A stretch of DNA of 64,000 bases from Pseudomaricurvus sp. HS19 (GTDB lineage Bacteria; Pseudomonadota; Gammaproteobacteria; Pseudomonadales; Cellvibrionaceae): NCBI RefSeq assembly GCF_009857815.1, contig NZ_WVVW01000001.1, positions 1,550,001-1,614,000 on the forward strand, read 5' to 3'. Below, piece by piece: positions 50,029 through 60,434 of the stretch. Every line of letters begins with the position of its first letter. Position 1 is the stretch's first letter. The position numbers and the translations under genes are program-made. Under the pieces are notes generated by a model that worked only from the letters and a program-made list of their open reading frames with translations, was not told where the DNA came from and made no database searches.

Positions 50029-52824
50029 ATGAGTGTGTTTTGGATTCTGCTATTGCCGCTGGTTGGCATCCTGCTGCCGGTGTTGTTCGCCCGCGCTGGC
50101 CGTACCCCCGTCGCCTGGCTGACAGCATTGACACCTGCACTGGCACTGGCGGTACTGTTACAGCAGGCACCGGTTGTATTTTCCCACACGGTGCCGGTCT
50201 ATTCCGCTCCCTGGGTGCCGTTACTGGGGCTGGAACTCTCGCTGCATCTGGACGGGTTGGCCTTTCTGTTTTGTCTGCTGATTCTCGGCATTGGCCTGCT
50301 GGTTATCCTGTACGCCCGCTACTACCTGTCGGACAGGGACAATATGCCTCTGTTCTACTCCTACCTGTTGTTCTTCATGGTGGCGATGCTGGGTGTGGTA
50401 CTGTCCAGCAACCTGTTGCAGCTGTGGCTGTTCTGGGAGCTCACCAGTATCAGCTCCTTCCTGCTGATCAGCTTCTGGTGGCACCAGACTGAAGCCCGCA
50501 AGGGCGCGCGCATGGCCCTGACAGTAACCGGTTTCGGCGGCCTGGCACTGCTGGCCGCGCTGCTGCTGATCGGCCACGTCACCGGCACCTATGAGTTGCG
50601 CGAAGTGCTCACCATGGGTGAGGTGCTGCGCAACAGCGAATACTACTACGCGATTTTGGCCCTGTTCCTGTTGGGGGCTTTCACCAAGTCGGCCCAGTTC
50701 CCGTTCCACTTCTGGCTGCCCCACGCCATGGCGGCGCCCACTCCCGTATCTGCCTATCTCCACTCCGCCACCATGGTAAAGGCAGGTGTGTTCCTGCTGG
50801 CGCGTTTTTATCCGGCTCTGGCGGGCACCGAGGCCTGGTTTGTGGCGGTATCCCTGACGGGCATGGCCACCATGCTGGTGGGTGCCTACATCGCTCTCTT
50901 CAAGCACGATCTGAAAGGCCTGCTGGCCTATTCGACGGTCAGCCATCTGGGACTGATCACCCTGCTGCTGGGATTGGGTACCGATCTGGCGGCAGTGGCA
51001 GCGGTGTTCCACATCATCAATCACGCGGTGTTCAAGGCCTCGCTGTTTATGGCCGCCGGTATCATTGATCACGAATCCGGCACCCGTGACATGCGCAAGC
51101 TCAATGGCCTGTGGAAGTACATGCCCTGGACCGCCACGCTGGCGATGGTGGCGGCCTCTTCCATGGCCGGGGTGCCGCTGCTGAACGGCTTCCTCTCCAA
51201 GGAGATGCTGTTTTCCGAAACCCTGGATCAATCCACACTCGGCGCGCTCTCCTGGTGGATTCCGTTACTGGCGACGGCTGGTGGCGCCTTTGCGGTGGCT
51301 TACTCCCTGCGCTTTATGCACGACGTGTTCTTTAATGGTGAGCCCATCAACTTGCCCCGCACCCCCCATGAGCCACCGCGTTATATGCGGGTGCCGGTGG
51401 AAGTGCTGGTGGTGCTGTGTCTGCTGGTGGGGATCTTCCCCCAGTTTATGGTGGGGGATCTGCTGAATACCGCCTCCATGGCGGTGCTGCAAGGCACAGT
51501 GCCGCAATACAGCCTGGCGGTATGGCACGGCTTCAACTTCCCCCTGTTGATGAGTGCCCTGGCGATTGCCGGTGGTCTGACGCTCTACATTAACCGTCGT
51601 CACCTGTTCGATTTTCAGATGCTGTTTGTGGAGCATGATGCCAAGTATGTCTTTGACAACATGGTGAAAAGGCTGATTGCAGGCGTTACCCGCCTGCACC
51701 AGTGGCTGGACGATGGTTCCCTGCAGCGCTCCATGTTTCTGTTGATTCTGCTGGCTCTGCTGGTGAGCGCAGGCCCCCTGTTTGCGCTGGTGAATACCGT
51801 GGGCAGCCACCCACAGCTGCCCATCAACTGGGTGGTGGGTTTTTGCGCGATGATGCTGATTATCGCCACCTTTGTGACACTGTGGTGGAGCCACCTGCGC
51901 CTGGTGGCCCTGATCGCCCTGTCGGTCGTAGGGCTGATCGTCTCCATCGCCTTCGCCTATTTTTCTGCACCGGATCTGGCCTTGACCCAGCTGTCAGTGG
52001 AAGTAGTCACGATTCTGCTGTTTCTGTTGGCGCTGTTCTTTTTACCGCAGAAAAGTCCCACGCTCGACAGCAAGCTCACGATCATCGTGCGGGATTTCAG
52101 TGTCGCCGCCCTGTTCGGCAGTGTGATAGGCACAGTCTGCTACGCCATGCTGACCCGATCCCCCGACACCATTTCCGATTTCTTCGTGGAGAACAGCAAG
52201 CCCGGCGGCGGTGGCACCAATGTGGTGAATGTGATCCTGGTGGATTTTCGCGGTTTTGACACCCTGGGCGAAATCACCGTGCTGGGCATTGCGGCATTGG
52301 GCATCTATAAGCTGCTGGCACAGATGCTGGTGTACATGCCCTCGGCGGACAGCAAGGGCTTTCGCTGGTCCAAGGAGCGACACCCCTTCCTGCTGGCGGT
52401 GGTGTCCCAGAGTTTGCTGCCATTGGCGCTGCTGGTGTCGGCCTACATTTTCCTGCGTGGACACAACATGCCTGGCGGCGGCTTTATTGCCGGCCTGATT
52501 ACCGCCATCGCCCTGATTCAACAATACGTGGCCCACGGTGTGGAGTGGATGAAAGAGCGCATGCCCATCAATTATCTGGGGCTGATTGCCAGCGGTCTGT
52601 TGATCGCCACCCTCTCCGGCCTGGGCAGCTGGGCCTTTGGCCGCAACTTCCTGACCACCTGGTTTGATTATTTCTACCTGCCGCTGGTGGGCAAGTTCGA
52701 GCTGGCCAGTGCCATGGTGTTTGATTTTGGTGTGTACCTCACGGTGATCGGAGCCACGCTGCTGATACTGGCCAACCTGGGCAAGCTCACCACCAGTGAG
52801 CGACTGAAGGTGGGGAGCAACTGA
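50029..52824 (+). CDS. mrpA: Mrp Na+/H+ antiporter subunit A (MrpA-MrpB fusion)
   Basis: This 931-residue membrane protein is the large subunit of the Mrp/Mnh/Pha antiporter, which exports Na+ or K+ in exchange for H+ and helps with salt and alkali stress. The first 500 residues are the NADH-dehydrogenase-like proton channel ([21 protein letters not shown] region, [43 protein letters not shown]). The C-terminal 160 residues ([17 protein letters not shown]-type, [15 protein letters not shown]) are the MrpB domain, so A and B are fused as in six-gene PhaAB systems. mrpC overlaps the stop by one base. Confidence 0.95.
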   Translation: MSVFWILLLPLVGILLPVLFARAGRTPVAWLTALTPALALAVLLQQAPVVFSHTVPVYSAPWVPLLGLELSLHLDGLAFLFCLLILGIGLLVILYARYYLSDRDNMPLFYSYLLFFMVAMLGVVLSSNLLQLWLFWELTSISSFLLISFWWHQTEARKGARMALTVTGFGGLALLAALLLIGHVTGTYELREVLTMGEVLRNSEYYYAILALFLLGAFTKSAQFPFHFWLPHAMAAPTPVSAYLHSATMVKAGVFLLARFYPALAGTEAWFVAVSLTGMATMLVGAYIALFKHDLKGLLAYSTVSHLGLITLLLGLGTDLAAVAAVFHIINHAVFKASLFMAAGIIDHESGTRDMRKLNGLWKYMPWTATLAMVAASSMAGVPLLNGFLSKEMLFSETLDQSTLGALSWWIPLLATAGGAFAVAYSLRFMHDVFFNGEPINLPRTPHEPPRYMRVPVEVLVVLCLLVGIFPQFMVGDLLNTASMAVLQGTVPQYSLAVWHGFNFPLLMSALAIAGGLTLYINRRHLFDFQMLFVEHDAKYVFDNMVKRLIAGVTRLHQWLDDGSLQRSMFLLILLALLVSAGPLFALVNTVGSHPQLPINWVVGFCAMMLIIATFVTLWWSHLRLVALIALSVVGLIVSIAFAYFSAPDLALTQLSVEVVTILLFLLALFFLPQKSPTLDSKLTIIVRDFSVAALFGSVIGTVCYAMLTRSPDTISDFFVENSKPGGGGTNVVNVILVDFRGFDTLGEITVLGIAALGIYKLLAQMLVYMPSADSKGFRWSKERHPFLLAVVSQSLLPLALLVSAYIFLRGHNMPGGGFIAGLITAIALIQQYVAHGVEWMKERMPINYLGLIASGLLIATLSGLGSWAFGRNFLTTWFDYFYLPLVGKFELASAMVFDFGVYLTVIGATLLILANLGKLTTSERLKVGSN

Positions 52825-53258
52825 TGGAATTTATTTTTGCAGTCAGTGTGGGGGTCATGACCACAGCGGGTATCTACCTGATGCTGCGGGCACAGACCTT
52901 CCCGGTGATCCTGGGCCTGACCCTGCTCTCTTACGCCGTGAACCTGTTTCTGTTTGCCAGTGGCCGGCTGACGGTTAACGGCGCAGCCATCGTGGGCCAC
53001 AGTGAGCAGCTGGCGGACCCACTGCCACAGGCACTGGTATTGACCGCTATCGTGATCGGCTTTGCCATGACCGCCTTTGTGCTGATTCTGGCGATTCGCG
53101 CCCGTTCGGATCTGGGCAATGACCAGGTGGATGGCCGCGAGCTGCCACCTGAGCGCAGCGCCCTGGAAGAGGCGCTGGCCAATCGCGTGGAAAAACTGTC
53201 TGCGGTTCACAAAGCCCGTAACGACAAGCCAGCGCGCAATAAAAGGAAACCGAGTTGA
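52824..53258 (+). CDS. mrpC: Mrp antiporter subunit C
   Basis: This 144-residue protein resembles NuoK: three helices (VGVMTTAGIYLMLRA, FPVILGLTLLSYAVNLFLFASG, ALVLTAIVIGFAMTAFVLILA) carry the conserved acidic and basic positions. The C-terminal tail is longer and more basic than usual (NRVEKLSAVHKARNDKPARN). It overlaps mrpAB by one base (TGATG) and mrpD likewise, so translation is coupled. Confidence 0.94.
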   Translation: MEFIFAVSVGVMTTAGIYLMLRAQTFPVILGLTLLSYAVNLFLFASGRLTVNGAAIVGHSEQLADPLPQALVLTAIVIGFAMTAFVLILAIRARSDLGNDQVDGRELPPERSALEEALANRVEKLSAVHKARNDKPARNKRKPS

Positions 53259-54763
53259 TGTTGCAGCATTTGCCTGTACTGCCGCTGTTGATTCCCCTGC
53301 TGGGCGGGATCCTGTTACTGCTGCCACCCCTTGCCGATGACCGTAACCGCCAGCGGATTATGGGGACAGTGCTGGCGCTGCTGCAGCTGATCGTCGCGGT
53401 GTACCTGTTGTGGACGGTGCATCAGCATGGCTCCCGGGTATACGCCATGGGGGACTGGCAGCCCCCCTTCGGCATCCTGCTGGTTGCCGATCGCCTGGCG
53501 ACCTTGCTGCTGGTGCTCACCGCCATATTGTTACTGTGCGTGCAGCTGTTCAGCAGCGCGGGTGAAGATGAAAAAGGCAAGTTTTTCCATCCCTTGCTTA
53601 TGTTCCAGACCCTCGGTATCCAGGGGGCTTTTCTCACCGGTGACCTGTTTAACCTGTTCGTCTTTTTTGAGGTGCTGCTGATCGCCTCCTATGCGCTGTT
53701 GATTCATGGCGGAGGCGCGCAGAAGACGCTGGCCAATGTGCACTATGTGAGCCTGAACCTGGCGGGTTCGGCCTTGTTCCTGTTTGCCCTGGGTATCATG
53801 TACGGGACTTTCGGTACGCTCAACATGGCCGATATGCAGCAGAAGGCGGCGCAGATCCACTCTGACGATATGCGTCTGGCCAGTGTGGGGGCCATGTTGC
53901 TGCTGGTGGTATTTGGCCTCAAGTCGGCCATGATGCCCCTGCACTTCTGGATGCCCAGAGCCTATGCCGTGGCACCGGCGCCGGTGGCAGCCCTGTTTGC
54001 CATTATGACCAAAGTGGGTATCTATAGCCTGTGGCGGGTGCACTCTGGCATCTTCGGCGACAACGCCGGTGAGCTGGCCAATATTGCCCAGCCCTGGCTA
54101 TGGCCGCTGGCCTGGCTCACCGTGGTGATTGGCATCATCGCCACCCTGGCCAGCCAGACCCTGCGCGAACTCACCGCCAACCTGGTGATTATTTCGGTGG
54201 GCAGCCTGTTGCTGATGGTGGCATTGAACACCCCTGAAGCCACCGCCAGCGGCCTTTACTATCTGGTGCACAGCACCCTGGCGACGGCGCTGATGTTCCT
54301 GGTGGCCGGATTGATTGTAGAGCAGCGGGGTAAGGCCGAGGATCGTTTTGTACAGGCCCGCCCACTGGCACAACCGGTGCTGCTCGGTGCACTGTTCTTT
54401 ATGGCGGCGTTGGCCCTGATCGGTATGCCGCCCGTGTCCGGCTTTATTGGCAAGGCGCTGATGCTGAAGGCTGCCCTGGCGGGGAATCAGGCCGCCTGGG
54501 TGTGGCCACCCATACTGCTGGCCAGCCTGGCAGCGCTGGTGATGCTGTCCCGTTCCGGCGGCACCCTGTTCTGGCGTGCCCGCGGCGATCATCCCGATGA
54601 CACCCGCGCTCACCCTGCCCAGCTGGCCGCGGTAATCCTGCTGGCAATTATATTTCCGGTCATGGTGGTGTTTGCTGGCTGGATCACTGACTTTGCACAA
54701 CTGGCAGCCGCAGAGATGCAACAGGGTATGGTGTTGAACCTGCCAGGAGGTGACGATGCTTAA
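53258..54763 (+). CDS. mrpD: Mrp antiporter subunit D
   Basis: This 501-residue, roughly fourteen-helix proton-channel subunit is homologous to NuoN/NuoM. Motifs are LLIHGGGAQKTLANVHYVSL, LKSAMMPLHFWMPRAYAVAP, and GMPPVSGFIGKALMLKAAL. The start is the ATG overlapping the mrpC stop. It forms an antiporter-channel pair with MrpA. Confidence 0.95.
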   Translation: MLQHLPVLPLLIPLLGGILLLLPPLADDRNRQRIMGTVLALLQLIVAVYLLWTVHQHGSRVYAMGDWQPPFGILLVADRLATLLLVLTAILLLCVQLFSSAGEDEKGKFFHPLLMFQTLGIQGAFLTGDLFNLFVFFEVLLIASYALLIHGGGAQKTLANVHYVSLNLAGSALFLFALGIMYGTFGTLNMADMQQKAAQIHSDDMRLASVGAMLLLVVFGLKSAMMPLHFWMPRAYAVAPAPVAALFAIMTKVGIYSLWRVHSGIFGDNAGELANIAQPWLWPLAWLTVVIGIIATLASQTLRELTANLVIISVGSLLLMVALNTPEATASGLYYLVHSTLATALMFLVAGLIVEQRGKAEDRFVQARPLAQPVLLGALFFMAALALIGMPPVSGFIGKALMLKAALAGNQAAWVWPPILLASLAALVMLSRSGGTLFWRARGDHPDDTRAHPAQLAAVILLAIIFPVMVVFAGWITDFAQLAAAEMQQGMVLNLPGGDDA

Positions 54764-55244
54764 GCGACTCTTTCCCATGCCGCTGCACACCGGCATTTTA
54801 TTGGTGGTGTGGCTGCTGCTGAACAGCTTCACGGTGGGGCATCTGGTGTTGGGATTTATTCTGGCCACCATCATCCCCTGGCTGGCGGCGCCACTGAGTG
54901 ATCCCCATGCCCGCGTTAAAAAGCCCCTGAAGGGCGCCCGTTATCTGTTGATGGTACTGTGGGATATTGTGGTCTCCAACTTCGAAGTGGCGGGTCGCAT
55001 CCTGCGCTCCAACCGCCATTTGCGCCCGGGCCTGGTTGCCTTGCCACTGGACTTGCAAGGGCAGTTTCCATTGGCGGTGCTGGCCAGCACCATCTCTCTT
55101 ACTCCCGGTACCGTGAGTGTGGATATTTCCGAAGATATGCAGTGGCTCTACATTCACGCCCTGCATGTGGACGATGAACAACGGTTGATTGATCGAATTA
55201 AAACGCGCTACGAAGCGCCGCTGCGGGAGATTTTCGCATGCTGA
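54756..55244 (+). CDS. mrpE: Mrp antiporter subunit E
   Basis: This 162-residue protein has two N-terminal helices and a soluble tail with the MrpE signatures LTPGTVSVDISEDMQWLYIHAL and IVVSNFEVA. AGGAGG lies 5 nt before the ATG, the strongest ribosome site of the operon. It overlaps mrpD by 8 bp. Confidence 0.94.
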   Translation: MLKRLFPMPLHTGILLVVWLLLNSFTVGHLVLGFILATIIPWLAAPLSDPHARVKKPLKGARYLLMVLWDIVVSNFEVAGRILRSNRHLRPGLVALPLDLQGQFPLAVLASTISLTPGTVSVDISEDMQWLYIHALHVDDEQRLIDRIKTRYEAPLREIFAC

Positions 55245-55507
55245 ATATGGTATTGATGGCCGTGTCGGTCATGGTAGGGCTGGCACTGGTGCTGAACAGC
55301 ATCCGCCTGCTGATCGGCCCCTCCTCCGCCGACCGTATCCTGGCGCTGGATACCCTTTATATCAACAGTATCGCGCTCATCGTATTGCTGGGGTTGTACT
55401 TTGCCAGTGACATGTACTTTGAGTCCGCCCTGCTGATTGCCATGCTGGGTTTTGTCAGTACCGCAGCACTGGCCAAGTACATGCTGCGCGGCGATATCAT
55501 CGAATAG
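55238..55507 (+). CDS. mrpF: Mrp antiporter subunit F
   Basis: This 89-residue three-helix protein has the family motif GPSSADRILALDTL after the first helix, in the usual GPxxxDRxxAxD form, and ends in a short charged tail. It overlaps mrpE by 7 bp. It is a structural accessory of the antiporter complex. Confidence 0.94.
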   Translation: MLNMVLMAVSVMVGLALVLNSIRLLIGPSSADRILALDTLYINSIALIVLLGLYFASDMYFESALLIAMLGFVSTAALAKYMLRGDIIE

Positions 55508-55541
55508 GCGCTGCGGCACAATACAATAGGAGAACCAGGCT

Positions 55542-55907
55542 GTGTTATTGGTTATGGAAGTACTTGCCTCTTTTCTGCTGATTATGGGCGGGGTGTTTAT
55601 TCTGATCGGCGCCCTCGGCATGGTGAAGCTACCGGACTTCTACACCCGCCTGCACGCCCCCACCAAAGCCACGACACTGGGTATCGGCTGCATACTCATC
55701 GCCTCCATGGCACTGCATGCCCTGCGCGGCGATGGCCTCTCCATTCAGGAACTGGTTATCAGCCTGTTCCTGTTTATCACCGCGCCCGTATCCGCCTATA
55801 TGGTGGCAAAAGCGGCACTGCAAAGACGCACCGCTTTTCTGGAGGGGACGCGCAACGCCGACATGAGCGAAGATATCCTGGAGCGGCGGGCCCCGGATAG
55901 CAGGTAG
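55542..55907 (+). CDS. mrpG: Mrp antiporter subunit G
   Basis: This 121-residue, three-helix protein has the MrpG signature GALGMVKLPDFYTRLHAPTK. The start is a GTG with AGGAGA about 9 nt upstream; an in-frame ATG four codons later is the alternative. The C-terminus (RNADMSEDILERRAPDSR) is hydrophilic. The stop codon lies inside the first unit of a 14-bp tandem repeat. It completes the six-gene operon AB-C-D-E-F-G. Confidence 0.93.
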   Translation: MLLVMEVLASFLLIMGGVFILIGALGMVKLPDFYTRLHAPTKATTLGIGCILIASMALHALRGDGLSIQELVISLFLFITAPVSAYMVAKAALQRRTAFLEGTRNADMSEDILERRAPDSR

Positions 55908-55950
55908 CGGGCAATAGGTAGCTGGTAATAGATAGCGGGTAATAAATAGC
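55903..55950. repeat. Three-copy 14-bp tandem repeat at the mrpG stop
   Basis: GGTAGCGGGCAATA, GGTAGCTGGTAATA and GATAGCGGGTAATA follow head to tail, then a partial AATAGC. The mrpG TAG stop lies in the first copy. Confidence 0.85.
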
Positions 55951-55972
55951 CACCGCAAAAAAGCGGCACGGC

Positions 55973-55990
55973 TGTGAGACATTTCCTACA
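55973..55990 (+). promoter_or_regulatory. UvrY/SirA/GacA-type upstream activating site
   Basis: TGTGAGACATTTCCTACA matches the enterobacterial UvrY/SirA site TGTGAGAGATCTCTTACA at 15 of 18 positions and the Pseudomonas GacA box TGTAAG-N6-CTTACA at 10 of 12. It lies about 65 bp before the proposed sRNA start, a distance seen for Gac-controlled sRNA promoters. Confidence 0.75.
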
Positions 55991-56044
55991 AAAATCAGCG
56001 AACTTAGCCACTGGAGCCGATCCGGGCAGAGCGGCATACTGCCC

Positions 56045-56277
56045 CCCGAACGGAATGCTTCAGGGAAGAATAAAGGCCATGTAAGGCCAACGGATGCGAC
56101 CGGGTCTCGCCGCAACGGCTACCAGGTACGGAAAATTTGAATGACGACGATGCCCACAGGGATCAGGCCACGGAGAGGCCGCAGCCGCTCAGGAACAGAG
56201 CACAGGGATACAGAAATCTGGCGATCGTTTGGTGAAGGATCACCGTAAAGGCCCGCATTTGCGGGCCTTTTTCTTTT
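56045..56277 (+). ncRNA. CsrB/RsmZ-like sRNA that would sequester CsrA/RsmA
   Basis: About 230 nt without a coding frame hold nine GGA motifs (56052, 56064, 56092, 56130, 56160, 56172, 56192, 56206 and 56237 mark the first G), several in hairpin loops: GGTGA-AGGA-TCACC, GCTC-AGGAACA-GAGC, GGCC-ACGGAGA-GGCC and CTTC-AGG-GAAG. Looped AGGA/ACGGA is the CsrA/RsmA binding site. The transcript would end at a strong terminator. The start is estimated from a weak -10 (CATACT, 56035-56040). Such sRNAs titrate CsrA, controlling motility, biofilm and storage metabolism. A further GGA lies at 56013. Confidence 0.72.
56247..56277 (+). terminator. Rho-independent terminator of the GGA-rich sRNA
   Basis: GGCCCGC-ATTT-GCGGGCC is followed by TTTTTCTTTT on the plus strand. 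The strong U-tract faces the sRNA/mrp direction; the minus strand has only a short TTT. Confidence 0.92.
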
Positions 56278-56302
56278 CAACACCTTTTCTGTTCAACCCC
56301 CC

Positions 56303-58078
56303 TCAGGCACTGTCACAGAGATTGCTGATCCACAATGTCTGGTAGGGCTGCAACTGCAGGATCACATCCTGTTCCGGCAAGGCATCGCCAGTCACCAGGT
56401 CGAACCACTGGTCCGTCACAATCAGGTTAATGTCAGACAACTGCAGTGGCTGTATCTCGTCGGTAATGTTGCTGATGCAGAATATGCTCTGGCGCCGGTC
56501 CGCAGACTGCCGCCAGAACCCGAAGATCCCGTCACCCAGATGCAGGGTGAACTGGGTGGCGTTGGGGTGAAACGCCCGCTGCCGTCCGCGAATCGACAAC
56601 AATCTCTTCAGCTCGCTGAATACCTGGTGGTGGGACGTCGCACTATCCCCCAGCACCTCTTCCAGCAGCGGGTAGCTCCACTGATGTCGATTGATGGAGC
56701 GATTCTGGCCGGTATGTTCCATGCGCTCATAGTCGTTGTGCGTGCCCAGCATGCTGTGTACATAGATGCCGGGTATACCCTCCAGCGCCAGCATGATGGC
56801 GTGGGCACAGATAAAGCGTCGCAGGCCATGGTGATCCGGGCCCTTCACCGTTCCCTGCAGCGCATCAAACAGCGAGATATTCATCTCGTAGGGTTTGGTG
56901 ACGCCATTATCCAGCGCCCGCCAGGAGATGCGGCCACCGAAGTTCTGCATGGTCTCCGCCAGTAGCTGCGTCTCCTCATCGGAGAGCAGTCCCTCCACCG
57001 GACGCAAGCCAATCCCGTCGTGAGAGGCAATAAAATTGAAATAGGTGGTGCCGTGCTGTGCCGGCGGCATACTCATCATCCACAACTTCAGGTGATGACA
57101 ACTGCCTGTGATGAGGGTGTTTACCAGCAGTGGCGGCAGGGAAAAGTTGTAAACACAGTGCGCCTCATTGGCATTACCAAAGTAGGAGAGGTTTTCCCGG
57201 TTGGGGATATTGGTTTCGGTAATGATCACCGCGTTCTGGTCGGCGTGCTCAATCAGCAGACGTAACAGGCGCACCACCATGTGGGTCTCTTCCAGGTTGA
57301 TGCAGGGCGTGCCCGGTGTTTTCCACAAAAACGCTACCGCATCTAGGCGGAAGATCTGCACCCCCATATCCATATACTGGCGCACGATGGAGACGAACTG
57401 CTTCAGCACTTCGGTATTGGTAAAATCGAAATCCACCTGGTCGTGACTGAAGGTACACCAGACATACTCCGTACCTTTCGCCGTCTCCACCTCTTTCAGC
57501 AGGGGGCTGGTACGTGGCCGCACCACTTGTGACAGATCCAGTTCCGGTGAAGCGGTATAGAAGTAGTCGTGACCCGGGCCTTCGCTTTTGATGAAATTCT
57601 GGAACCAGAGGCTGCGGCTGGAGCAGTGGTTGATCACCAGGTCTCCCATCAGCCGGTACTTCTGCGAGATGTCATAGACGTGGCTCCAGTCGCCCAGCGA
57701 CTCATTGACACTGGAGAAGTCGATTACCGCAAATCCGTCGTCCGAGCTGTAGGGAAAGAACGGCAGGATATGCACCCCCTTGATCAGCCCTTCGCAGTGC
57801 TCATCAAGAAAGTGCTTCAGTACCCGCAGCGGCTTTTCCTCAACCCCCTCCCCCGGCAAAAATGTATCGCCGTAGGTGATGAGGATGGCGTCTTCCTGAG
57901 TCCAGGGGTTGTGGTGCCGTGGCGGCTCCGGCGTCTCCGGATCCAGCCGCATCACCTGCAGCAGCTCGCCGGCCAGCCGGGTGTAGTCCGGCTGCACGTC
58001 CAGCCCGCCGTAGATGGATTGCAGCAGATGCTCAACCCGTGCGGTTAATGAATTTTCGACTTCAATTGTGTGCGTCAT
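56303..58078 (-). CDS. GH13_18 sugar phosphorylase, probable glucosylglycerate phosphorylase
   Basis: This 591-residue enzyme belongs to the sucrose-phosphorylase group of GH13. It has the nucleophile Asp in [14 protein letters not shown], the acid/base Glu in [10 protein letters not shown] and the transition-state Asp in [12 protein letters not shown]. Its operon encodes glucosyl-3-phosphoglycerate synthase and phosphatase, so the substrate is more likely glucosylglycerate than sucrose, as shown for E. coli YcjM and Meiothermus enzymes. It would release glucose-1-phosphate and glycerate when the osmolyte is no longer needed. Its ATG overlaps the upstream stop (ATGA). Confidence 0.9.
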   Translation of the reverse strand: MTHTIEVENSLTARVEHLLQSIYGGLDVQPDYTRLAGELLQVMRLDPETPEPPRHHNPWTQEDAILITYGDTFLPGEGVEEKPLRVLKHFLDEHCEGLIKGVHILPFFPYSSDDGFAVIDFSSVNESLGDWSHVYDISQKYRLMGDLVINHCSSRSLWFQNFIKSEGPGHDYFYTASPELDLSQVVRPRTSPLLKEVETAKGTEYVWCTFSHDQVDFDFTNTEVLKQFVSIVRQYMDMGVQIFRLDAVAFLWKTPGTPCINLEETHMVVRLLRLLIEHADQNAVIITETNIPNRENLSYFGNANEAHCVYNFSLPPLLVNTLITGSCHHLKLWMMSMPPAQHGTTYFNFIASHDGIGLRPVEGLLSDEETQLLAETMQNFGGRISWRALDNGVTKPYEMNISLFDALQGTVKGPDHHGLRRFICAHAIMLALEGIPGIYVHSMLGTHNDYERMEHTGQNRSINRHQWSYPLLEEVLGDSATSHHQVFSELKRLLSIRGRQRAFHPNATQFTLHLGDGIFGFWRQSADRRQSIFCISNITDEIQPLQLSDINLIVTDQWFDLVTGDALPEQDVILQLQPYQTLWISNLCDSA

Positions 58079-59301
58079 ACACCCCGGTACTCCAGATAGT
58101 CCTCTTCGACGGCGGTTTGCAGTTTATCCAGCACATCCGGCATGGCGCTGATTACCCGGTTCCAGCTGGGAATAAACGGTGTTTCCATAGGCCGCTCCAG
58201 GAACGCCTGGCCGGCCTTCATAATATTCATCGCAAACATCTCCACCGCCTTCTCTTCCTGGTGGATATCCAGCGACAGTCCGTTCATCACCGCATCGTTG
58301 TGGTAGGTCTCGATAAAATCCAGCGCAATGCGGAAATAGGTGGCCTTCAGCGAGCGGAAGGTTTCGGTATTGAAGGTAATCCCCTGGGTTGCCAGTTTGC
58401 GGAACAGGGCCTTGGAGATATCAATGGACATCTTGGAAAGGCCGCCGTCGTCATTGTCCGATGACAACTCCTGGTGTTTGTGATCATAGGTGTGAGCGAT
58501 GTCCACCTGGCACAGGCGGTTATTGGCGTAGTTGCGATGCATCTCCGACAACACTCCAATCTCCAGTCCCCAGTCACTGGGAATACGGATATCGTTGAGT
58601 ACATCCTTGCGGAAGGAGAACTCACCGGCGAGGGAGTAACGGAAGCTGTCCATGTACTGCAGGTAATCGAGTTCACCGAACACTTTCTTCAGCGCCCGCA
58701 ACAGCGGCGTCACCAGCAGGCGACAGACACGGCCGTTAATCTTCCCATCGGCGACCCGGGCATAGAAGCCCTTGCAGAATTCATAGTTGAAACGCGGGTT
58801 GGCCACCGGATAGATCAGCCGCGCCAGCAGCTCACGGTTGTAGGTGACGATGTCGCAATCGTGCAACGCCACCGACTCGGAGCGGCCGGAGGCCAGGGTA
58901 TAGCCCATGCAATACCAGACATTGCGCCCCTTGCCCAACTCCTTGGGGGCCAGGTTAAGCGCTTTCAGCTCGGCATCCAGTGCCTGCAGGCGCGGGCCAT
59001 CATTCCACAGGATGCGGTGGTGCTGAGGCAGTTCACTGAAAAAATCCAGTGCGTATTTGTACTGGTCGAGGTCGGCGCGATCCAGGCCGATGACAATTTC
59101 GGACAGGTAATCTGCACCTTGCAGGTGTTTCACAATATTGCTCAGCGCAGGCCCTTCCAGCTCGGAAAACAGCGACGGCAAAATCAGTGACATGGGACGC
59201 TGGCGACTGAACGCGCGCAGCTCGTTCTCCATATCCTCAAGCGGGCGATTGGAAAGATTGTGGAGGGTGGTAACTATGCCGTTCTGGTAAAAATCAGCCA
59301 T
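58075..59301 (-). CDS. gpgS: Glucosyl-3-phosphoglycerate synthase (GT81)
   Basis: This 408-residue GT-A glycosyltransferase transfers glucose from an NDP-glucose to 3-phosphoglycerate. Visible motifs are [33 protein letters not shown], the metal motif [15 protein letters not shown], and [16 protein letters not shown]. It resembles the bacterial GpgS of GT81. It lies between the phosphatase gene (15 bp upstream) and the phosphorylase gene (overlapping), forming an osmolyte synthesis-and-turnover operon. Confidence 0.9.
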   Translation of the reverse strand: MADFYQNGIVTTLHNLSNRPLEDMENELRAFSRQRPMSLILPSLFSELEGPALSNIVKHLQGADYLSEIVIGLDRADLDQYKYALDFFSELPQHHRILWNDGPRLQALDAELKALNLAPKELGKGRNVWYCMGYTLASGRSESVALHDCDIVTYNRELLARLIYPVANPRFNYEFCKGFYARVADGKINGRVCRLLVTPLLRALKKVFGELDYLQYMDSFRYSLAGEFSFRKDVLNDIRIPSDWGLEIGVLSEMHRNYANNRLCQVDIAHTYDHKHQELSSDNDDGGLSKMSIDISKALFRKLATQGITFNTETFRSLKATYFRIALDFIETYHNDAVMNGLSLDIHQEEKAVEMFAMNIMKAGQAFLERPMETPFIPSWNRVISAMPDVLDKLQTAVEEDYLEYRGV

Positions 59302-59316
59302 AGCGGTGTTCCTTTT

Positions 59317-60204
59317 TTATGTGTTGTTCTGGTCGCGGACAGGTAACGGAGGCGCAGGCACCTCGTTGCGCAGGGTGCTGAACCAATGGCCAACACCCTC
59401 CACCCAGCCAACCGGACCACAGTCACGGGTAAAATAAGCGCCTTCCTGACGCCGCAACTCTGGCGGCGCCTTGACCGGCGAACGAATAACGACGGCAAAG
59501 TCAGCCGCCTCCAACATAGCCACGTCGTTGCCGCTGTCGCCCAACGCCATGGTTATAAACTGTTTGTCCGGCTCCCTCTGTGCGCACTGTTGCGCCAGCC
59601 ACTTGAGAGCCTGCCCCTTATCGGCATCGCCACACACGTGCACAAAACGGCCGCCAGCGAGTACCGTCGCGCCCTGCTGCCGCAACCAGTCGCTGACCTG
59701 TGCCAGTTTTTCTTCCGAATCACGCCACAGCAGCGGTTCGCCAAACTCCCGCTGACAGGCCTGCCCGGCCTCCGCCAATGACAGGCCCGTGGCCGCCGCC
59801 ACTTCGGCAGTGCTCATGGCTGCAAAATGGGTGAAATCGGCGTCTGAATGCTGTTTGAGACGCTCCACCAGCGCCAGCCAATGGCTGCGGGGCTCGCAGA
59901 AACTGCGCAGCCAGTAATCACCGGCGTCGGTGGCATCGGCGGGACAGGTGGGGAAAGAGGATTTGGGCAGGTAGACAGCGGCTCCGTTCTCCACGATAAA
60001 GGGGGACGCGTTGCCGAGCTTTTCCCGCAGCACTGTCACTTCGGCACGGGTTTTACTGGTGCACAGGGCCACGTCCACCCCGGCTTGCGCCAGCACTGCC
60101 AGCAGAGGCTCTGCCGCGGCAAAACTGTAGTTGTGGTGATCCAGTAGGCTGCCATCCAGGTCGGATACAATCAGCCACTGTCGGGTTGCGGCAGTGATAG
60201 GCAA
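59317..60204 (-). CDS. gpgP: HAD-IIB glucosyl/mannosyl-3-phosphoglycerate phosphatase
   Basis: This 295-residue phosphatase of the YedP/MPGP family has the nucleophile motif SDLDGSLLDHHNY, motif II ALCTSKT, and motif IV GDSGNDVAMLEAADF. It would dephosphorylate glucosyl-3-phosphoglycerate to glucosylglycerate, a compatible solute used under salt or nitrogen stress. It is the first gene of the operon. The gap upstream to the divergent UDG-family gene is 230 bp. Confidence 0.9.
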   Translation of the reverse strand: MPITAATRQWLIVSDLDGSLLDHHNYSFAAAEPLLAVLAQAGVDVALCTSKTRAEVTVLREKLGNASPFIVENGAAVYLPKSSFPTCPADATDAGDYWLRSFCEPRSHWLALVERLKQHSDADFTHFAAMSTAEVAAATGLSLAEAGQACQREFGEPLLWRDSEEKLAQVSDWLRQQGATVLAGGRFVHVCGDADKGQALKWLAQQCAQREPDKQFITMALGDSGNDVAMLEAADFAVVIRSPVKAPPELRRQEGAYFTRDCGPVGWVEGVGHWFSTLRNEVPAPPLPVRDQNNT

Positions 60205-60434
60205 CTCCTTAAATTCATTCTGTAGGCATTTACTTTACGCACTCAGGTGCGCTGCGACGCTTTGGATACAAGGTTCCTGCGCTCTTGCGGATATGAGGTA
60301 GCAATATGCGTGCCCCCAATGCACCATTGCAGTGAAACAGCCGCCAAACCCCGAATTCAGCACCGGTTTCGCACCACAACAGAGCAAATCAGCCACCGGA
60401 CGCCCCTGCGAAACGCACCAAAAAAGAACAGACC

